From contig NZ_JAKZGP010000009.1 of assembly GCF_022549775.1 (NCBI RefSeq), positions 38,841 through 102,840 of the forward strand: DNA of 64,000 bases, written 5' to 3'. The translations under genes were made by a program, and so were the position numbers. Source of the stretch: Belliella filtrata (GTDB lineage Bacteria > Bacteroidota > Bacteroidia > Cytophagales > Cyclobacteriaceae). Position 1 is the first letter of the stretch. Every line of letters begins with the position of its first letter. Below, one piece after another: positions 25,915 through 34,932 of this stretch. The notes under the pieces were generated by a model. That model was given only the letters and a program-made list of their open reading frames with translations, did not search any database and had not been told where the DNA came from.

Positions 25915-26232
25915 ATGGCAATCAATCCATCCATCATCACCAGAGATTTGGACAAAGTCGCAGAACCTACTGGAAATATCTATGAATCAATCCATGTAAT
26001 CGGACAAAGAGCTAAGCAAATATCTTCAACACAAAAAGAAGAATTGACGAGTAAACTGTCTGAATTTGCTTCTACAGTGGATAATTTGGAAGAAGTATTT
26101 GAAAACAAGGAGCAGATCGAGATCTCTAAATTCTATGAAAGAATGCCAAAGCCATCAACCTTGGCAATGGAAGAATTCATGGAATCAAAAGTATATTATA
26201 GACATACTGAAGCTGATAACAGCGAAAAATGA
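25915..26232 (+). CDS. rpoZ: RNA polymerase omega subunit, Bacteroidota type
   Basis: A 105-residue Rpb6/omega-like subunit that supports RNA polymerase assembly. The conserved core is TGNIYESIHVIGQRAKQISS, which corresponds to the omega N/YE..++..+RA+Q+ pattern. The C-terminal part (NKEQIEISKFYERMPKPSTL) is typical of the divergent Bacteroidota form. The placement between bamD and coaBC supports the call, since omega and coaBC are neighbours in many genomes. Its stop overlaps the coaBC start by 4 bp (ATGA). Confidence 0.88.
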   Translation: MAINPSIITRDLDKVAEPTGNIYESIHVIGQRAKQISSTQKEELTSKLSEFASTVDNLEEVFENKEQIEISKFYERMPKPSTLAMEEFMESKVYYRHTEADNSEK

Positions 26233-27437
26233 AACTAAAAGGTAAACGAATTTTATTGGGCATAAGTGGCAGTATAGCAGCTTACAAATCAGCCAATTTG
26301 ACTCGATTACTTATCAAAGAAGGAGCAGAAGTACAGGTTATAGCCAGTGCTTCTGCTCTTGACTTTATTACCCCGATCACACTGGCCACACTTTCAAAGA
26401 AACCTGTCTTATCCACTTTTGAAAAAAATCAGGCTGGGGAATGGAATAACCATGTAGAGCTGGGACTATGGGCGGATCTTTTCATCATAGCTCCGATCAC
26501 AGCAAATACTTTGGCCAAATTCGCTAATGGATTGTGTGACAACCTACTTTCAGCGGTGTACCTATCAGCAAGATGCCCAGTTATGATAGCTCCAGCAATG
26601 GACTTGGACATGTACGTGCATCCCTCCGTCCGCAACAACTTACAGACGATGAGATCCTATGGGCATGTAGTGCTTGATGCTGCTTCAGGAGAACTAGCGT
26701 CTGGACTTTCTGGTCAAGGCCGTATGGTTGAGCCAGAGTTGATTTTATCATCAGCTATTAGACATTTTGAAGAAAAAAATATTTTTTCGGGCACGAAAGT
26801 TCTCATCACTTCTGGACCAACGCAAGAAGCCATAGACCCTGTTAGGTTTATCAGTAACCATTCCAGTGGAAAAATGGGAGCAGCACTCGCTGACGCATTT
26901 GCCAATGCTGGAGCAGAAGTACATGTAGTATTGGGAAAAGGAGCGGCTCGTCCCGTAAACCAGAAAATCCAAATAAGTCAAATCACCTCAGCTCAGCAGA
27001 TGTATGAGGCTTGCTTGCATATTCACAGTCAAGTAGATATCGCTATATTTGCGGCGGCAGTTGCTGATTATGCACCTAAAACTATCGCATCCGAAAAAAT
27101 CAAAAAATCTGGTGATGTGATGACCATAGAAATGGTCAAAAATGTAGACATAGCAAAAGAGCTTGGTGGATTAAAGAAACAACATCAAATCCATGTCGGC
27201 TTTGCTCTGGAGACAGAAAATGAGCATGCAAATGCAAAGGACAAGCTAAAGAAAAAAAACTTTGACCTTATTGTGCTTAACTCTATGCGTGAAACTGGCG
27301 CTGGCTTTCAGGTTGATACCAACAAAGTAACAATCTACAATCAATTTGACCAAAGTGTTACTTCTGAGCTTTTGCCCAAACCAGAAATTGCTTCCTTGAT
27401 ATTACAAGCTATTCAAGATTTACCAAAATCAGTTTAA
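26229..27437 (+). CDS. coaBC: Bifunctional phosphopantothenoylcysteine decarboxylase / phosphopantothenate-cysteine ligase
   Basis: Two-step enzyme of coenzyme A synthesis, 402 residues. The N-terminal CoaC flavoprotein domain (residues 1-185) shows LGISGSIAAYKSANLTRLLI, IAPITANTLAKFANGLCDNL and APAMDLDMY. The C-terminal CoaB domain (from about 190) shows VLITSGPTQEAIDPVRFISN, HSSGKMGAALADAFANAGAE, AAVADYAPKT and KIKKSGD. One oddity: where E. coli has ACG with the active-site Cys before GPGRM, this protein reads GELASGLSGQGRM, with Ser at that position; other Bacteroidota may share this. It overlaps rpoZ by 4 bp. Confidence 0.94.
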   Translation: MKLKGKRILLGISGSIAAYKSANLTRLLIKEGAEVQVIASASALDFITPITLATLSKKPVLSTFEKNQAGEWNNHVELGLWADLFIIAPITANTLAKFANGLCDNLLSAVYLSARCPVMIAPAMDLDMYVHPSVRNNLQTMRSYGHVVLDAASGELASGLSGQGRMVEPELILSSAIRHFEEKNIFSGTKVLITSGPTQEAIDPVRFISNHSSGKMGAALADAFANAGAEVHVVLGKGAARPVNQKIQISQITSAQQMYEACLHIHSQVDIAIFAAAVADYAPKTIASEKIKKSGDVMTIEMVKNVDIAKELGGLKKQHQIHVGFALETENEHANAKDKLKKKNFDLIVLNSMRETGAGFQVDTNKVTIYNQFDQSVTSELLPKPEIASLILQAIQDLPKSV

Positions 27438-27478
27438 ACTTTTTTTTAACTTTACACAGTCACGAAAGCTTTGCTGTA

Positions 27479-28381
27479 ATGAAAAGATTTATTTTAGGAG
27501 TTCTACTTATTGCTTTACCCCTGATTTCAAATGGGCAAGAGCTCAATTTTCAAGTAATCATAAATAGTGATCGCGCAAGGACTCAGGAAAAAGACGTTTT
27601 CGAAAACATGAAAAATACGTTTGAGCAATTTCTCAATGGGCGAAATTGGACAAATGAAGAATTTCGAGCATCCGAAAGAATCAAGGGTAACATGCTCATC
27701 ACAATCAATGATATGCCTCAAGTAGGGGTATACAATGCTACAGTCCAAATCCAAGTAGTAAGACCAATATATGGGACAGGATACGAGTCTATGTTACTTA
27801 ATTTCGGGGATAGAAACTGGTCTTTTGAATTCATATTAAATCAGCCCTTGGAGTTCAACAGGTTTTCATATTTAAACAACATTTCTTCCCTTCTTGCCTA
27901 TTATGCTTATATGGCTATTGGGATAGATTTTGATTCCTTTTCTCTTAGAGGAGGCGATCAATACTTTGAAATAGCCAACAATATCGTCAATAATGCACAG
28001 CAATCGAATCGTGCAGGATGGAGTCAAAGCCCAAATGATCGTAGAAATAGATACTGGCTGATCAATGATATCTATGCTTCATCGGTCTATGCTCCCATTA
28101 GAGAAGCATATTACCTCTACCATCGTAAGGGCATGGATCTACTAAACAAAAAACCAGAGGAAGCATTTAAAAACATGCTAGAAGCTATCCGTAAAGTGGA
28201 AGAAGCAAATACAGCTCAGCCAAATGGCATATTTACTATTTCTTTTATGGATGCTAAAAGTGATGAAATCAGCAAGATTTTTAAGAAAGCTCCTTTAGAA
28301 ATAAGACAAGAAGCTGTAGAAATCCTCCTCAAAGTTGATCCAAACAACGCCAGAAAATACAACGACCTCCTGAAAGGTTAA
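27479..28381 (+). CDS. porD: DUF4835 protein, type IX secretion protein PorD
   Basis: A 300-residue exported protein with signal peptide MKRFILGVLLIALPLISNG (cut near QELNF). It matches the DUF4835 family: QELNFQVIINSDRARTQEKD at the start, FLNGRNWTNEEFRASERIKG, QVVRPIYGTGYESMLLNFGD, LLAYYAYMAIGIDFDSFSLR, GGDQYFEIANNIVNNAQQS. PorD is required for gliding/type IX secretion in relatives, but its exact step is unclear. It follows coaBC by 41 bp and precedes recN by 44 bp in the same operon. The T9SS cargo gene just upstream of bamD fits an active Por system. Confidence 0.85.
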   Translation: MKRFILGVLLIALPLISNGQELNFQVIINSDRARTQEKDVFENMKNTFEQFLNGRNWTNEEFRASERIKGNMLITINDMPQVGVYNATVQIQVVRPIYGTGYESMLLNFGDRNWSFEFILNQPLEFNRFSYLNNISSLLAYYAYMAIGIDFDSFSLRGGDQYFEIANNIVNNAQQSNRAGWSQSPNDRRNRYWLINDIYASSVYAPIREAYYLYHRKGMDLLNKKPEEAFKNMLEAIRKVEEANTAQPNGIFTISFMDAKSDEISKIFKKAPLEIRQEAVEILLKVDPNNARKYNDLLKG

Positions 28382-28425
28382 AGACATTTTATTAGATTTA
28401 CAAGTCTGAATAATAAACACACTTC

Positions 28426-30081
28426 ATGCTCAAATCCCTTAGCATTGCAAACTACGCACTGATACAGTCATTAGAAATGAATCCATGTAGATCTTTGAAT
28501 ATGATCACTGGAGAAACTGGTGCTGGGAAATCCATCATGCTGGGTGCAGTGGGCTTATTACTTGGAAATAGAGCAGACACTAAAGCCCTTTTTGATGAAT
28601 CGAAAAAGTGTATCGTAGAGGGTGAGTTTGACATCCAGGCTTATGGCTTGCAGCATTTTTTCCAAAATGAAGACTTAGATTTTGACCAAAGCTGTATCAT
28701 TAGGCGGGATATTAGTCCCAATGGAAAGTCTCGGGCATTTATCAATGATAGCCCTGTAAAGCTTGAGGTTCTCAAAGAGCTTGGAAAGTCTCTCATGGAC
28801 ATCCATTCGCAACACGACAGTTTACAGCTTGGGGAAGGTGCTTATCAGCTAAGCTTACTGGATGCTTATACCAATACAAAGTCCGAACTATTGGCATACA
28901 AAACGGCATTCGGTGAATATCATCAGGCTAAAAAAGCTTTTGAGAAACTTAAAGCAGAAGCCCAAGAACTGAAAAAAGAAGCTGACTTCAATCAGTTTCA
29001 ACTTAATGAACTTTCTAGCCTCTCACTTCAGTCAGGAGAGCAAGAAGAACTAGAGTCCTCACAAGAGATCCTTGAAAATGCCGAAGAAATCAAAAGCAAA
29101 ATTGCAGAAGTCCTTGGTTACCTACAGGACGATCAATTTGGTGCTTTTAATATCATGAGTCAAGCCTCTATTTCTTTGCAACAACTTAGCAAAATAGCGC
29201 ATAAGTTTGACGCTTACAGGGAGAGGTATCAAAGTGCACTCATCGAGCTAAGAGATATTGCTGCTGGATTGGAAGACGAAGATGGTCAAGTTGAGGTAGA
29301 TTTTGAAAAGTTAGAAGTTACAAGAGATAGGTTGAGTAAAATCTATCTTCTTCAACAAAAGCACGGATTGGAGTCTGTAGATGACCTTATATTATTAGAA
29401 AAATCCTTAGCAGAAAAAGCTTTTCAGATTGAAAACCTAGAAGACTCGCTCAATCAGCTTGAAAAAGACAAAGAAACCAAACTTAAAGAACTGAATAGGG
29501 TCGGCAATCTGCTTAGTATAAAAAGGAAATCTGGATTCAAAGAATTCTCAACGGAATTGGGCCATTTACTCCATCAGCTTGGAATGGAAAATGCGAGCAT
29601 TGACTTTACCCATGAAGTGATCGCTCCTACTTCAACAGGACTTGACCAGATAGACTTACTTTTCTCTGCAAATAAAGGTGTAAAACCGCAAGCACTTCGA
29701 CAGGTCGCCTCCGGCGGAGAGTTTTCCAGGCTTATTTTTGCCATAAAATATATCATGGCAGATAAAATGGCGCTGCCTACTTTGATATTTGACGAAATAG
29801 ACACGGGTGTCTCAGGTGAGGTTGCCCTTCAGATGGTCAGGATGATGCAGCAAATTGCAAAAACACATCAAGTGATTTGCATCAGCCATTTACCGCAAGT
29901 AGCCGCTAAAGGAGAACAGCATTACTTTGTATTCAAGGACAACAGCAGTGCAAGAACAGTGTCAAAAATAAAGTTGCTCAATACCGAGGATCGTATCCTA
30001 GAAATCGCCAAAATGATAGCAGGATCAAACCCTTCCGAAAGCGCCATTGCAAGTGCAAAGGAATTGCTTAAAACAGCTTAA
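28426..30081 (+). CDS. recN: DNA repair protein RecN
   Basis: SMC-like ATPase that acts at double-strand breaks, 551 residues. Walker A is MITGETGAGKSIMLGAVGLL at about residues 27-46; the Q-loop region shows DIHSQHDSLQLGE; a central coiled coil runs about 150-390 (for example FEKLKAEAQELKKEADFNQF and LEKDKETKLKELNRVGNLL). The ABC signature QVASGGEFSRLIFAIKYIM and Walker B PTLIFDEIDTGVSGEVAL are near residues 425-460, followed by the H-loop ICISHLPQVAAKGEQHY. Complete and of normal length. Confidence 0.96.
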   Translation: MLKSLSIANYALIQSLEMNPCRSLNMITGETGAGKSIMLGAVGLLLGNRADTKALFDESKKCIVEGEFDIQAYGLQHFFQNEDLDFDQSCIIRRDISPNGKSRAFINDSPVKLEVLKELGKSLMDIHSQHDSLQLGEGAYQLSLLDAYTNTKSELLAYKTAFGEYHQAKKAFEKLKAEAQELKKEADFNQFQLNELSSLSLQSGEQEELESSQEILENAEEIKSKIAEVLGYLQDDQFGAFNIMSQASISLQQLSKIAHKFDAYRERYQSALIELRDIAAGLEDEDGQVEVDFEKLEVTRDRLSKIYLLQQKHGLESVDDLILLEKSLAEKAFQIENLEDSLNQLEKDKETKLKELNRVGNLLSIKRKSGFKEFSTELGHLLHQLGMENASIDFTHEVIAPTSTGLDQIDLLFSANKGVKPQALRQVASGGEFSRLIFAIKYIMADKMALPTLIFDEIDTGVSGEVALQMVRMMQQIAKTHQVICISHLPQVAAKGEQHYFVFKDNSSARTVSKIKLLNTEDRILEIAKMIAGSNPSESAIASAKELLKTA

Positions 30082-30157
30082 AAAGCTTCAAGTGTATTGA
30101 TCAATTTTTTTTATGTATTTTTACCCCTTCAAAGAAGAACTAAAATCTATTAATATT

Positions 30158-30973
30158 ATGCCTGAGAATTTACTTAAAGGAAAAATCGGTATCATCACTG
30201 GTGCTTTGGATGAGAACTCAATCGCTTGGAAAACAGCACTCAAAGCCAAAGAACAAGGTGCTAAATTTGTATTGACCAATGCACCTATCGCAATGAGAAT
30301 GGGAGCAATCAACGAGTTGGCTCAAGAATGTAACACCATTGTGATCCCGGCTGATGCCACTTCCTTGGAGGATTTAGAAAAACTTTATTCAGAAGCCAAA
30401 GAATATCTCGGTGGTAATTTTGACTTCTTGCTACATTCAATAGGCATGTCTCCAAATATCCGTAAGGGCAGATCTTATGGCGATTTGAATTATGACTGGG
30501 CAATGAAATCATATGATGTATCAGCAGTATCATTCCACAAAATGATGCATGTAGCCGAGAAAATGGACATCATGAATGAGTGGGGATCCATTATGGGACT
30601 TTCCTATATAGCAGCTCAGCGTGTGTATCCTTTCTACACTGACATGGCTGATGCCAAGGCTTTGCTAGAGAGCATTGCAAGAGGGTATGGTTATAGATAT
30701 GGAAAACTTAAAAAAGTCAGGGTAAATACCATCTCACAATCACCTACAAAAACTACAGCAGGAACAGGAATTGGCGGATTTGATACATTTTTCAATTTTG
30801 CAGATAAAATGTCTCCACTTGGAAATGCGTCAGCAGAGGCTTGTGCTGATTATATCATCACGATGTTCTCTGACTTAACTAGGTATGTCACCATGCAGAA
30901 CCTTTTCCACGATGGAGGATACTCTTTCACAGGGATTTCCGAGGATTTGATGGAAGGTTTTAAGGAAGAGTAA
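30158..30973 (+). CDS. fabI: Enoyl-[acyl-carrier-protein] reductase FabI
   Basis: NADH-dependent reductase of the last step of each fatty acid elongation cycle. The start is ATG 30158 (MPENLLKGKIGIITGALDEN), giving 271 residues as usual; the ORF upstream of it is not conserved-looking. Marks: GALDENSIAWKTALKAKEQG (FabI dinucleotide loop), LLHSIGMSPNIRKGRSYGD, LSYIAAQRVYPFYTDMADAK with the catalytic Tyr and Lys, and NTISQSPTKTTAGTGIGGFD. It is the last gene of the bamD run. Triclosan-type targets belong to this family. Confidence 0.94.
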   Translation: MPENLLKGKIGIITGALDENSIAWKTALKAKEQGAKFVLTNAPIAMRMGAINELAQECNTIVIPADATSLEDLEKLYSEAKEYLGGNFDFLLHSIGMSPNIRKGRSYGDLNYDWAMKSYDVSAVSFHKMMHVAEKMDIMNEWGSIMGLSYIAAQRVYPFYTDMADAKALLESIARGYGYRYGKLKKVRVNTISQSPTKTTAGTGIGGFDTFFNFADKMSPLGNASAEACADYIITMFSDLTRYVTMQNLFHDGGYSFTGISEDLMEGFKEE

Positions 30974-30989
30974 TAAGAAAGACTTTAAA

Positions 30990-31015
30990 TCCGTCCCTTT
31001 AGCTATCGGGACGGA
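30990..31015. repeat. Intergenic hairpin, GTCCC-loop-GGGAC type
   Basis: Inverted repeat TCCGTCCC / GGGACGGA with loop TTTAGCTATC, 16 bp after fabI. No T run follows on either side, so it is not a standard terminator. I recall AGCTATCGGGA-type hairpins as scattered intergenic elements in this phylum; that is memory, not tested here. Confidence 0.4.
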
Positions 31016-31170
31016 GGTTGTCCCAAGATTTGAAAGATTTAAAAAGCTTGTCCAATCCCGAAACTCGAAACAAGATCTTGCAGTTTGATTTCAATTCACA
31101 CTTATTCCAAATATATCGCCGGAGGCATATTTCTACTCAATATCGCGAAGCATATATCAATTTATATATC

Positions 31171-31812
31171 ATGAAAAAAACACTTATCACAATACTTTCT
31201 GCTTCACTACTATTCTCCTGTGGTGGTGAACAAAAAGAAGCCACTGAAGTAACACTCGAAGAACCCTCTGAGGAGCTTTCTAACTTAGAGAAAGAGCATC
31301 TACCCGAAAAGGTAGCATATGCTGATAGTGTCAATGCTGGACTTCTCGAAGACACATTCAAAGGAAGTGCAAGAAGAGAAGCACAAGCTTCAATCGGCGA
31401 TGCCATAGTCACAGTCAACTATGGATCTCCGGGTAAAAGAGGCAGAGTGATCTGGAATGGCCTGGTGTCATATGACCAGGTGTGGGTGAGCGGTTCTCAT
31501 TGGGCTACTGCTGTGACATTTTCAGAAGACATGGTGATCAATGAAGTTGAGATACCAGCAGGTATGTATGCATTCTTTACCATTCCAGGAAGAGAAACTT
31601 GGACATTGATTTTGAATAAAAATTATGATCAACACCTTGCGGACTCTTATGAAGAGTCTGAAGATGTCGTAAGAATTGAGGTACCTGCCCAATCACTAGA
31701 CCAGGAGGTTCAAAGGCTGACTTATGAAGTAGAAAGTATCTCAGATACCGAAGGAGCTATCTCCCTCAGTTGGGATCAGGTCAAAGTTAGCATGCCATTT
31801 AGCATCAAATAA
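31171..31812 (+). CDS. DUF2911 domain lipoprotein
   Basis: A 213-residue lipoprotein beginning at ATG 31171 (MKKTLITILSASLLFSC, lipobox Cys then GGEQ); the ORF's upstream extension lacks coding character. A Glu-rich linker (EATEVTLEEPSEELSNLEKE) precedes the DUF2911 domain, seen as ASIGDAIVTVNYGSPGKRGR, VIWNGLVSYDQVWVSGSHWA, TFSEDMVINEVEIPAGMYAF and WTLILNKNYDQHLADSY. The family is common in Bacteroidota and of unknown function. It has its own terminator just after the stop. Confidence 0.88.
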   Translation: MKKTLITILSASLLFSCGGEQKEATEVTLEEPSEELSNLEKEHLPEKVAYADSVNAGLLEDTFKGSARREAQASIGDAIVTVNYGSPGKRGRVIWNGLVSYDQVWVSGSHWATAVTFSEDMVINEVEIPAGMYAFFTIPGRETWTLILNKNYDQHLADSYEESEDVVRIEVPAQSLDQEVQRLTYEVESISDTEGAISLSWDQVKVSMPFSIK

Positions 31813-31816
31813 TCTC

Positions 31817-31846
31817 AAAGCTGTCCGAAAGGGCAGCTTTTTTTTT
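31817..31846 (+). terminator. Terminator of the DUF2911 gene
   Basis: Stem AAAGCTGTCC / GGGCAGCTTT (one G-U pair) with GAAA tetraloop, followed by six further T, 4 bp after the stop codon. Confidence 0.92.
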
Positions 31847-31916
31847 AGGGAAACAATTCATTTAAAAGTTAATTAGGGCAAATTGATACCTATACCTAAA
31901 AGTCAATTTAAAAAAC

Positions 31917-32984
31917 ATGAACATAAAAACCGCTTTATGCTTGATTTGGATTTGCTCATCTCTATGTTTTGGCTGTGATCAAAACCAAACGGATACGCTC
32001 CCCATGATTGAAGTTGACCTTAAAAAATCAGATGAATTATCGCTGTCCGATGTCACTAAAGATGTCAATTTGATCCGATTGGAAACTACTATAGACTCCT
32101 ATATAATCAATCTAACAGATTTACTTCACTTTAATGACAAGTTATACATCAAATCTTCAAATCAAAAGGTTTTGGTGTTTGACATGGATGGTAATTACAT
32201 TCAGAGGCTTGGTAAAGAAGGTGATGGTCCTGGGGAATATAGGTTTGTCAAATCAATCATGGTCAATGAACAAACAAATGAAATCTATGTGGCTTCGACT
32301 AGAAAAGTTTTGGTCTACTCGCCCAATCATGACTTGAAAAGAGAAGTATTATTAGAAAATTCATGGGACTATATAGGCTTTTTTGAAGGCAAAATGTACT
32401 CCGTAGAGCATAAGTATAGCATACCAATCGAAAATGGCTTTGCAAGCTATACCAGCCTTTATGAAATCAACTCGGAACTCTCAATCATCGATACACTTTT
32501 TGTACGAGAGGTGATTCGACCGAATAAAACTGCATCCGCATATACACACAATCACTATTTGTCCATCATAGATAATGATGCTTACTTTTATGCTTCAGTA
32601 TTTACCAATGAAAAAATTCACAGAGACACTTTATACCAAATTAAGGAAAGTAGCGTATCACCACACTTAAAATTGGATTTCGGACAACTAGTACTTAATG
32701 AGAAAGGCATAAAATCAACTTTGATTTATAACATCATTCATTCGAAATCCTATATCATCTGTGAGTATTCTCATAACGGCAATAAAATGCTATTCCTTTA
32801 TAACAAGAAGGCTTCAAAGGGGTACAACTTGAAAGAAGGTATTCTAGATGAAAAAGGTAGCCCAGTTATACTGCGACCTTTTGACTTGTCCAATGATACA
32901 TTTTACTTCGTAAAAAACTCAGAATATACTAGCCGATCTATTGAGGAATCTAACCCAATTATTGGCATAGTTACACTAAAGTAG
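31917..32984 (+). CDS. Six-bladed beta-propeller lipoprotein
   Basis: An intact 355-residue relative of the broken gene at 3296-4480. The signal peptide is MNIKTALCLIWICSSLCFGC with lipobox Cys. Propeller blades are visible as VTKDVNLIRLETTIDSYI, KVLVFDMDGNYIQRLGKEGD followed by GPGEYRFV (the family's hallmark), NEIYVASTRKVLVYSPNHDL, and later YNIIHSKSYIICEYSHNG. Such proteins are exported and surface- or periplasm-facing in Bacteroidota; ligands are generally unknown. It stands alone, between the DUF2911 terminator and truA on the opposite strand. Confidence 0.82.
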   Translation: MNIKTALCLIWICSSLCFGCDQNQTDTLPMIEVDLKKSDELSLSDVTKDVNLIRLETTIDSYIINLTDLLHFNDKLYIKSSNQKVLVFDMDGNYIQRLGKEGDGPGEYRFVKSIMVNEQTNEIYVASTRKVLVYSPNHDLKREVLLENSWDYIGFFEGKMYSVEHKYSIPIENGFASYTSLYEINSELSIIDTLFVREVIRPNKTASAYTHNHYLSIIDNDAYFYASVFTNEKIHRDTLYQIKESSVSPHLKLDFGQLVLNEKGIKSTLIYNIIHSKSYIICEYSHNGNKMLFLYNKKASKGYNLKEGILDEKGSPVILRPFDLSNDTFYFVKNSEYTSRSIEESNPIIGIVTLK

Positions 32985-33057
32985 ATTCTTACAAGTACTT
33001 AATCTTTTGAAAGTTTATCCCAAGTAGGTAAAAAAGACTAGGTATTAATAAATAAAA

Positions 33058-33852
33058 TTAAATACGCTTCACCCCCTTAAATTCCACTTCATAGAGCACC
33101 AAGCCATTTGCAGGAACCTTCCCACACAAAGGGCTAACCTCAGCACTTTCTAGAGCCGCTTGAATCTCTATTTCACTAATCTCCCCAAGACCCAGTACCA
33201 GTAAAGCTCCCATCATTAGCCTAACTTGATGCATCAAAAATCCTTTTCCTTTTACCCTATAGCAATATCTATTCACTTCAGAACCATCAGATAAAATCAC
33301 CCTATCTTCCAAAATCTCAGACTCAAAAATCTGTCTTCGATAATTGTCCGATTGCTTACCTTTGGCGCAGAACCTCCTAAAATCATGCTCACCTTCGAAA
33401 AGACCTGCTACTGATTGCATTCGTTTCACATCCAGATCTCCCTGAAACAATGTCAGGTTACCTGCTCCAAAAGGATGAAACTTCTCCCCTATAGCAAAGT
33501 AATACCTGTACTCTTTAGCAGCTACATCTTGTATGATATTGAAGTCTAAAGAAACCCTTTCACCTTCCATCAGTCTGATATCATCTGGGAGATTTTGATT
33601 GACTTTTACAATAAAATCATCTAGATCAACTTCTTCAACATTAAAAAGTTCAAACGCTCCTCTATGACAAGAAACCCCAGAGTCAGTCCTACCCGCACTT
33701 AAAACCGTGAAATCTTCATGCCCCAACACATACCTAATCACACGCTCTAATCTACCTTGAATGGTCTTCAAGCCAGGTTGTTTTTGCCAACCATGATAGC
33801 GAAGGCCAAGGTATTGAATATAAAAAAGGTAGGTAAAGGGTCTTGTTTGCAT
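33058..33852 (-). CDS. truA: tRNA pseudouridine(38-40) synthase TruA
   Basis: Modifies uridines 38, 39 and 40 in the tRNA anticodon arm. The 264-residue protein has YLGLRYHGWQKQPGLKTIQG near the start, the catalytic Asp in SAGRTDSGVSCHRGAFE at about residue 56, NVNQNLPDDIRLM-like segment with EYRYYF, and MHQVRLMMGALLVLGLGEI, all standard for TruA. It follows the GH5 gene by 7 bp on the same strand, so both may be transcribed together. Confidence 0.94.
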   Translation of the reverse strand: MQTRPFTYLFYIQYLGLRYHGWQKQPGLKTIQGRLERVIRYVLGHEDFTVLSAGRTDSGVSCHRGAFELFNVEEVDLDDFIVKVNQNLPDDIRLMEGERVSLDFNIIQDVAAKEYRYYFAIGEKFHPFGAGNLTLFQGDLDVKRMQSVAGLFEGEHDFRRFCAKGKQSDNYRRQIFESEILEDRVILSDGSEVNRYCYRVKGKGFLMHQVRLMMGALLVLGLGEISEIEIQAALESAEVSPLCGKVPANGLVLYEVEFKGVKRI

Positions 33853-33859
33853 TCTTAAA

Positions 33860-34873
33860 TTACTTATTTGACAAGTTCATGATCTCTTTAACCCCAAAGT
33901 TACCCTCCCATTCCCATAAAAATGATGGTATACTATATTTTCTTAGTATTTGACTTACATCATTCAAATAATTTATCCGTGACTCTCTATCTGCATTTTC
34001 TGTAACACCATATTCAGTACACCAAATAATCACATCGTGAGTCTTTGCCCAGTTGAAGATTTGAGAAATCTTGTCCTCTACAGCTACAATATTCCCTGTC
34101 TTGTCGTAATCTCTAAAATTCACTTCTCCTGAAGTACCTTTGACTTTAGTGTTCATTACTGGCATCATTTCTTCATCATAGGGATAAGGTATTCCCACGG
34201 TAGCATGTTGATCTCCAGTCCAAGAAGTCCCTTGATGAGTAAATATATATGGCTCATAATAATGGAAAGTGTAAATCAGGTTTTTAAAGGGATAAGGTTT
34301 CATCCTACTCAATTCAAACATACTATTGGCGTTTGAAGCACCAACAATAATTGAAATTTCATTATTCCGTTTTCTAATTTCTGATAGAATTGACATAGAG
34401 GCTTTGTACCATGAAGATGGAGAAATAGTTGGTTCATTTACAATTTCTAAAAAAACACCCTTTGTGTTCTTAGGTAAAATATCCAAAACAGCCATCCATT
34501 GATCTATAATTTGAAAAGTTCCCTCTTCTAAATGCTCTTCAGATAATTGATGATCAAAATTTGCTAAGATTAATTCAATTTTCACCTTAGCACAAGATCG
34601 AAGTAATCTCCTAAGCTTTTTGCCAAAGTCTGGGTCTGATTTCAAGTGATACCTAAAGGAAATCGGCAGGCGAACAGCTTTTAGACCTAAATCTTCCACT
34701 CTCTTGATCTCCCTTTCAAGTTTGCTCACATCAAAGGTAGGACAATCCCACGTCCTTTCATTACCTGTCAAATTCACTCCATATGCACTTGATATAGACA
34801 ATACTTGTGCGCTACTTGTAAAAGCAAGACTAGTCATTACGGAAATAATAATTAAATAGCAACTATTTTTCAT
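33860..34873 (-). CDS. Secreted GH5-family glycoside hydrolase
   Basis: An endoglucanase-like (cellulase family) hydrolase of 337 residues. The start is ATG 34873 (MKNSCYLIIISVMTSLAF, signal peptide cut near SSAQ). The GH5 TIM-barrel marks are present: LGLKAVRLPISFRYHL, GVFLEIVNEPTISPSSWYKA with the acid/base Glu after Asn, LIYTFHYYEPYIFTHQG, and VIIWCTEYGVTENADRES with the nucleophile Glu. FLWEWEGNFGV near the end forms the substrate-platform Trp segment. It is divergent from the polysaccharide operon starting at 34933, only 59 bp away. That suggests it trims or releases the polymer, as the unrelated BcsZ does in cellulose systems; this role is inference. Confidence 0.82.
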   Translation of the reverse strand: MKNSCYLIIISVMTSLAFTSSAQVLSISSAYGVNLTGNERTWDCPTFDVSKLEREIKRVEDLGLKAVRLPISFRYHLKSDPDFGKKLRRLLRSCAKVKIELILANFDHQLSEEHLEEGTFQIIDQWMAVLDILPKNTKGVFLEIVNEPTISPSSWYKASMSILSEIRKRNNEISIIVGASNANSMFELSRMKPYPFKNLIYTFHYYEPYIFTHQGTSWTGDQHATVGIPYPYDEEMMPVMNTKVKGTSGEVNFRDYDKTGNIVAVEDKISQIFNWAKTHDVIIWCTEYGVTENADRESRINYLNDVSQILRKYSIPSFLWEWEGNFGVKEIMNLSNK

Positions 34874-34905
34874 ACGCAAAATTACCCATAAGTGAAATAA
34901 AATTT

Positions 34906-34913
34906 TATATTTG
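34906..34913 (+). promoter_or_regulatory. -7 element of the polysaccharide operon, TATATTTG
   Basis: Perfect match to TAnnTTTG, 19 bp before the kinase start codon. The matching -33 position (about 34882) reads ATTA, a poor match, so an activator may be needed; the last part is inference. Confidence 0.5.
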
Positions 34914-34932
34914 AATTGAATTTAGCTAAAAT

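Noticed and set aside
30990..31015. Hairpin after fabI as a terminator
   Set aside because: The stem is GC-rich but neither strand has a T run after it; listed as a repeat instead.
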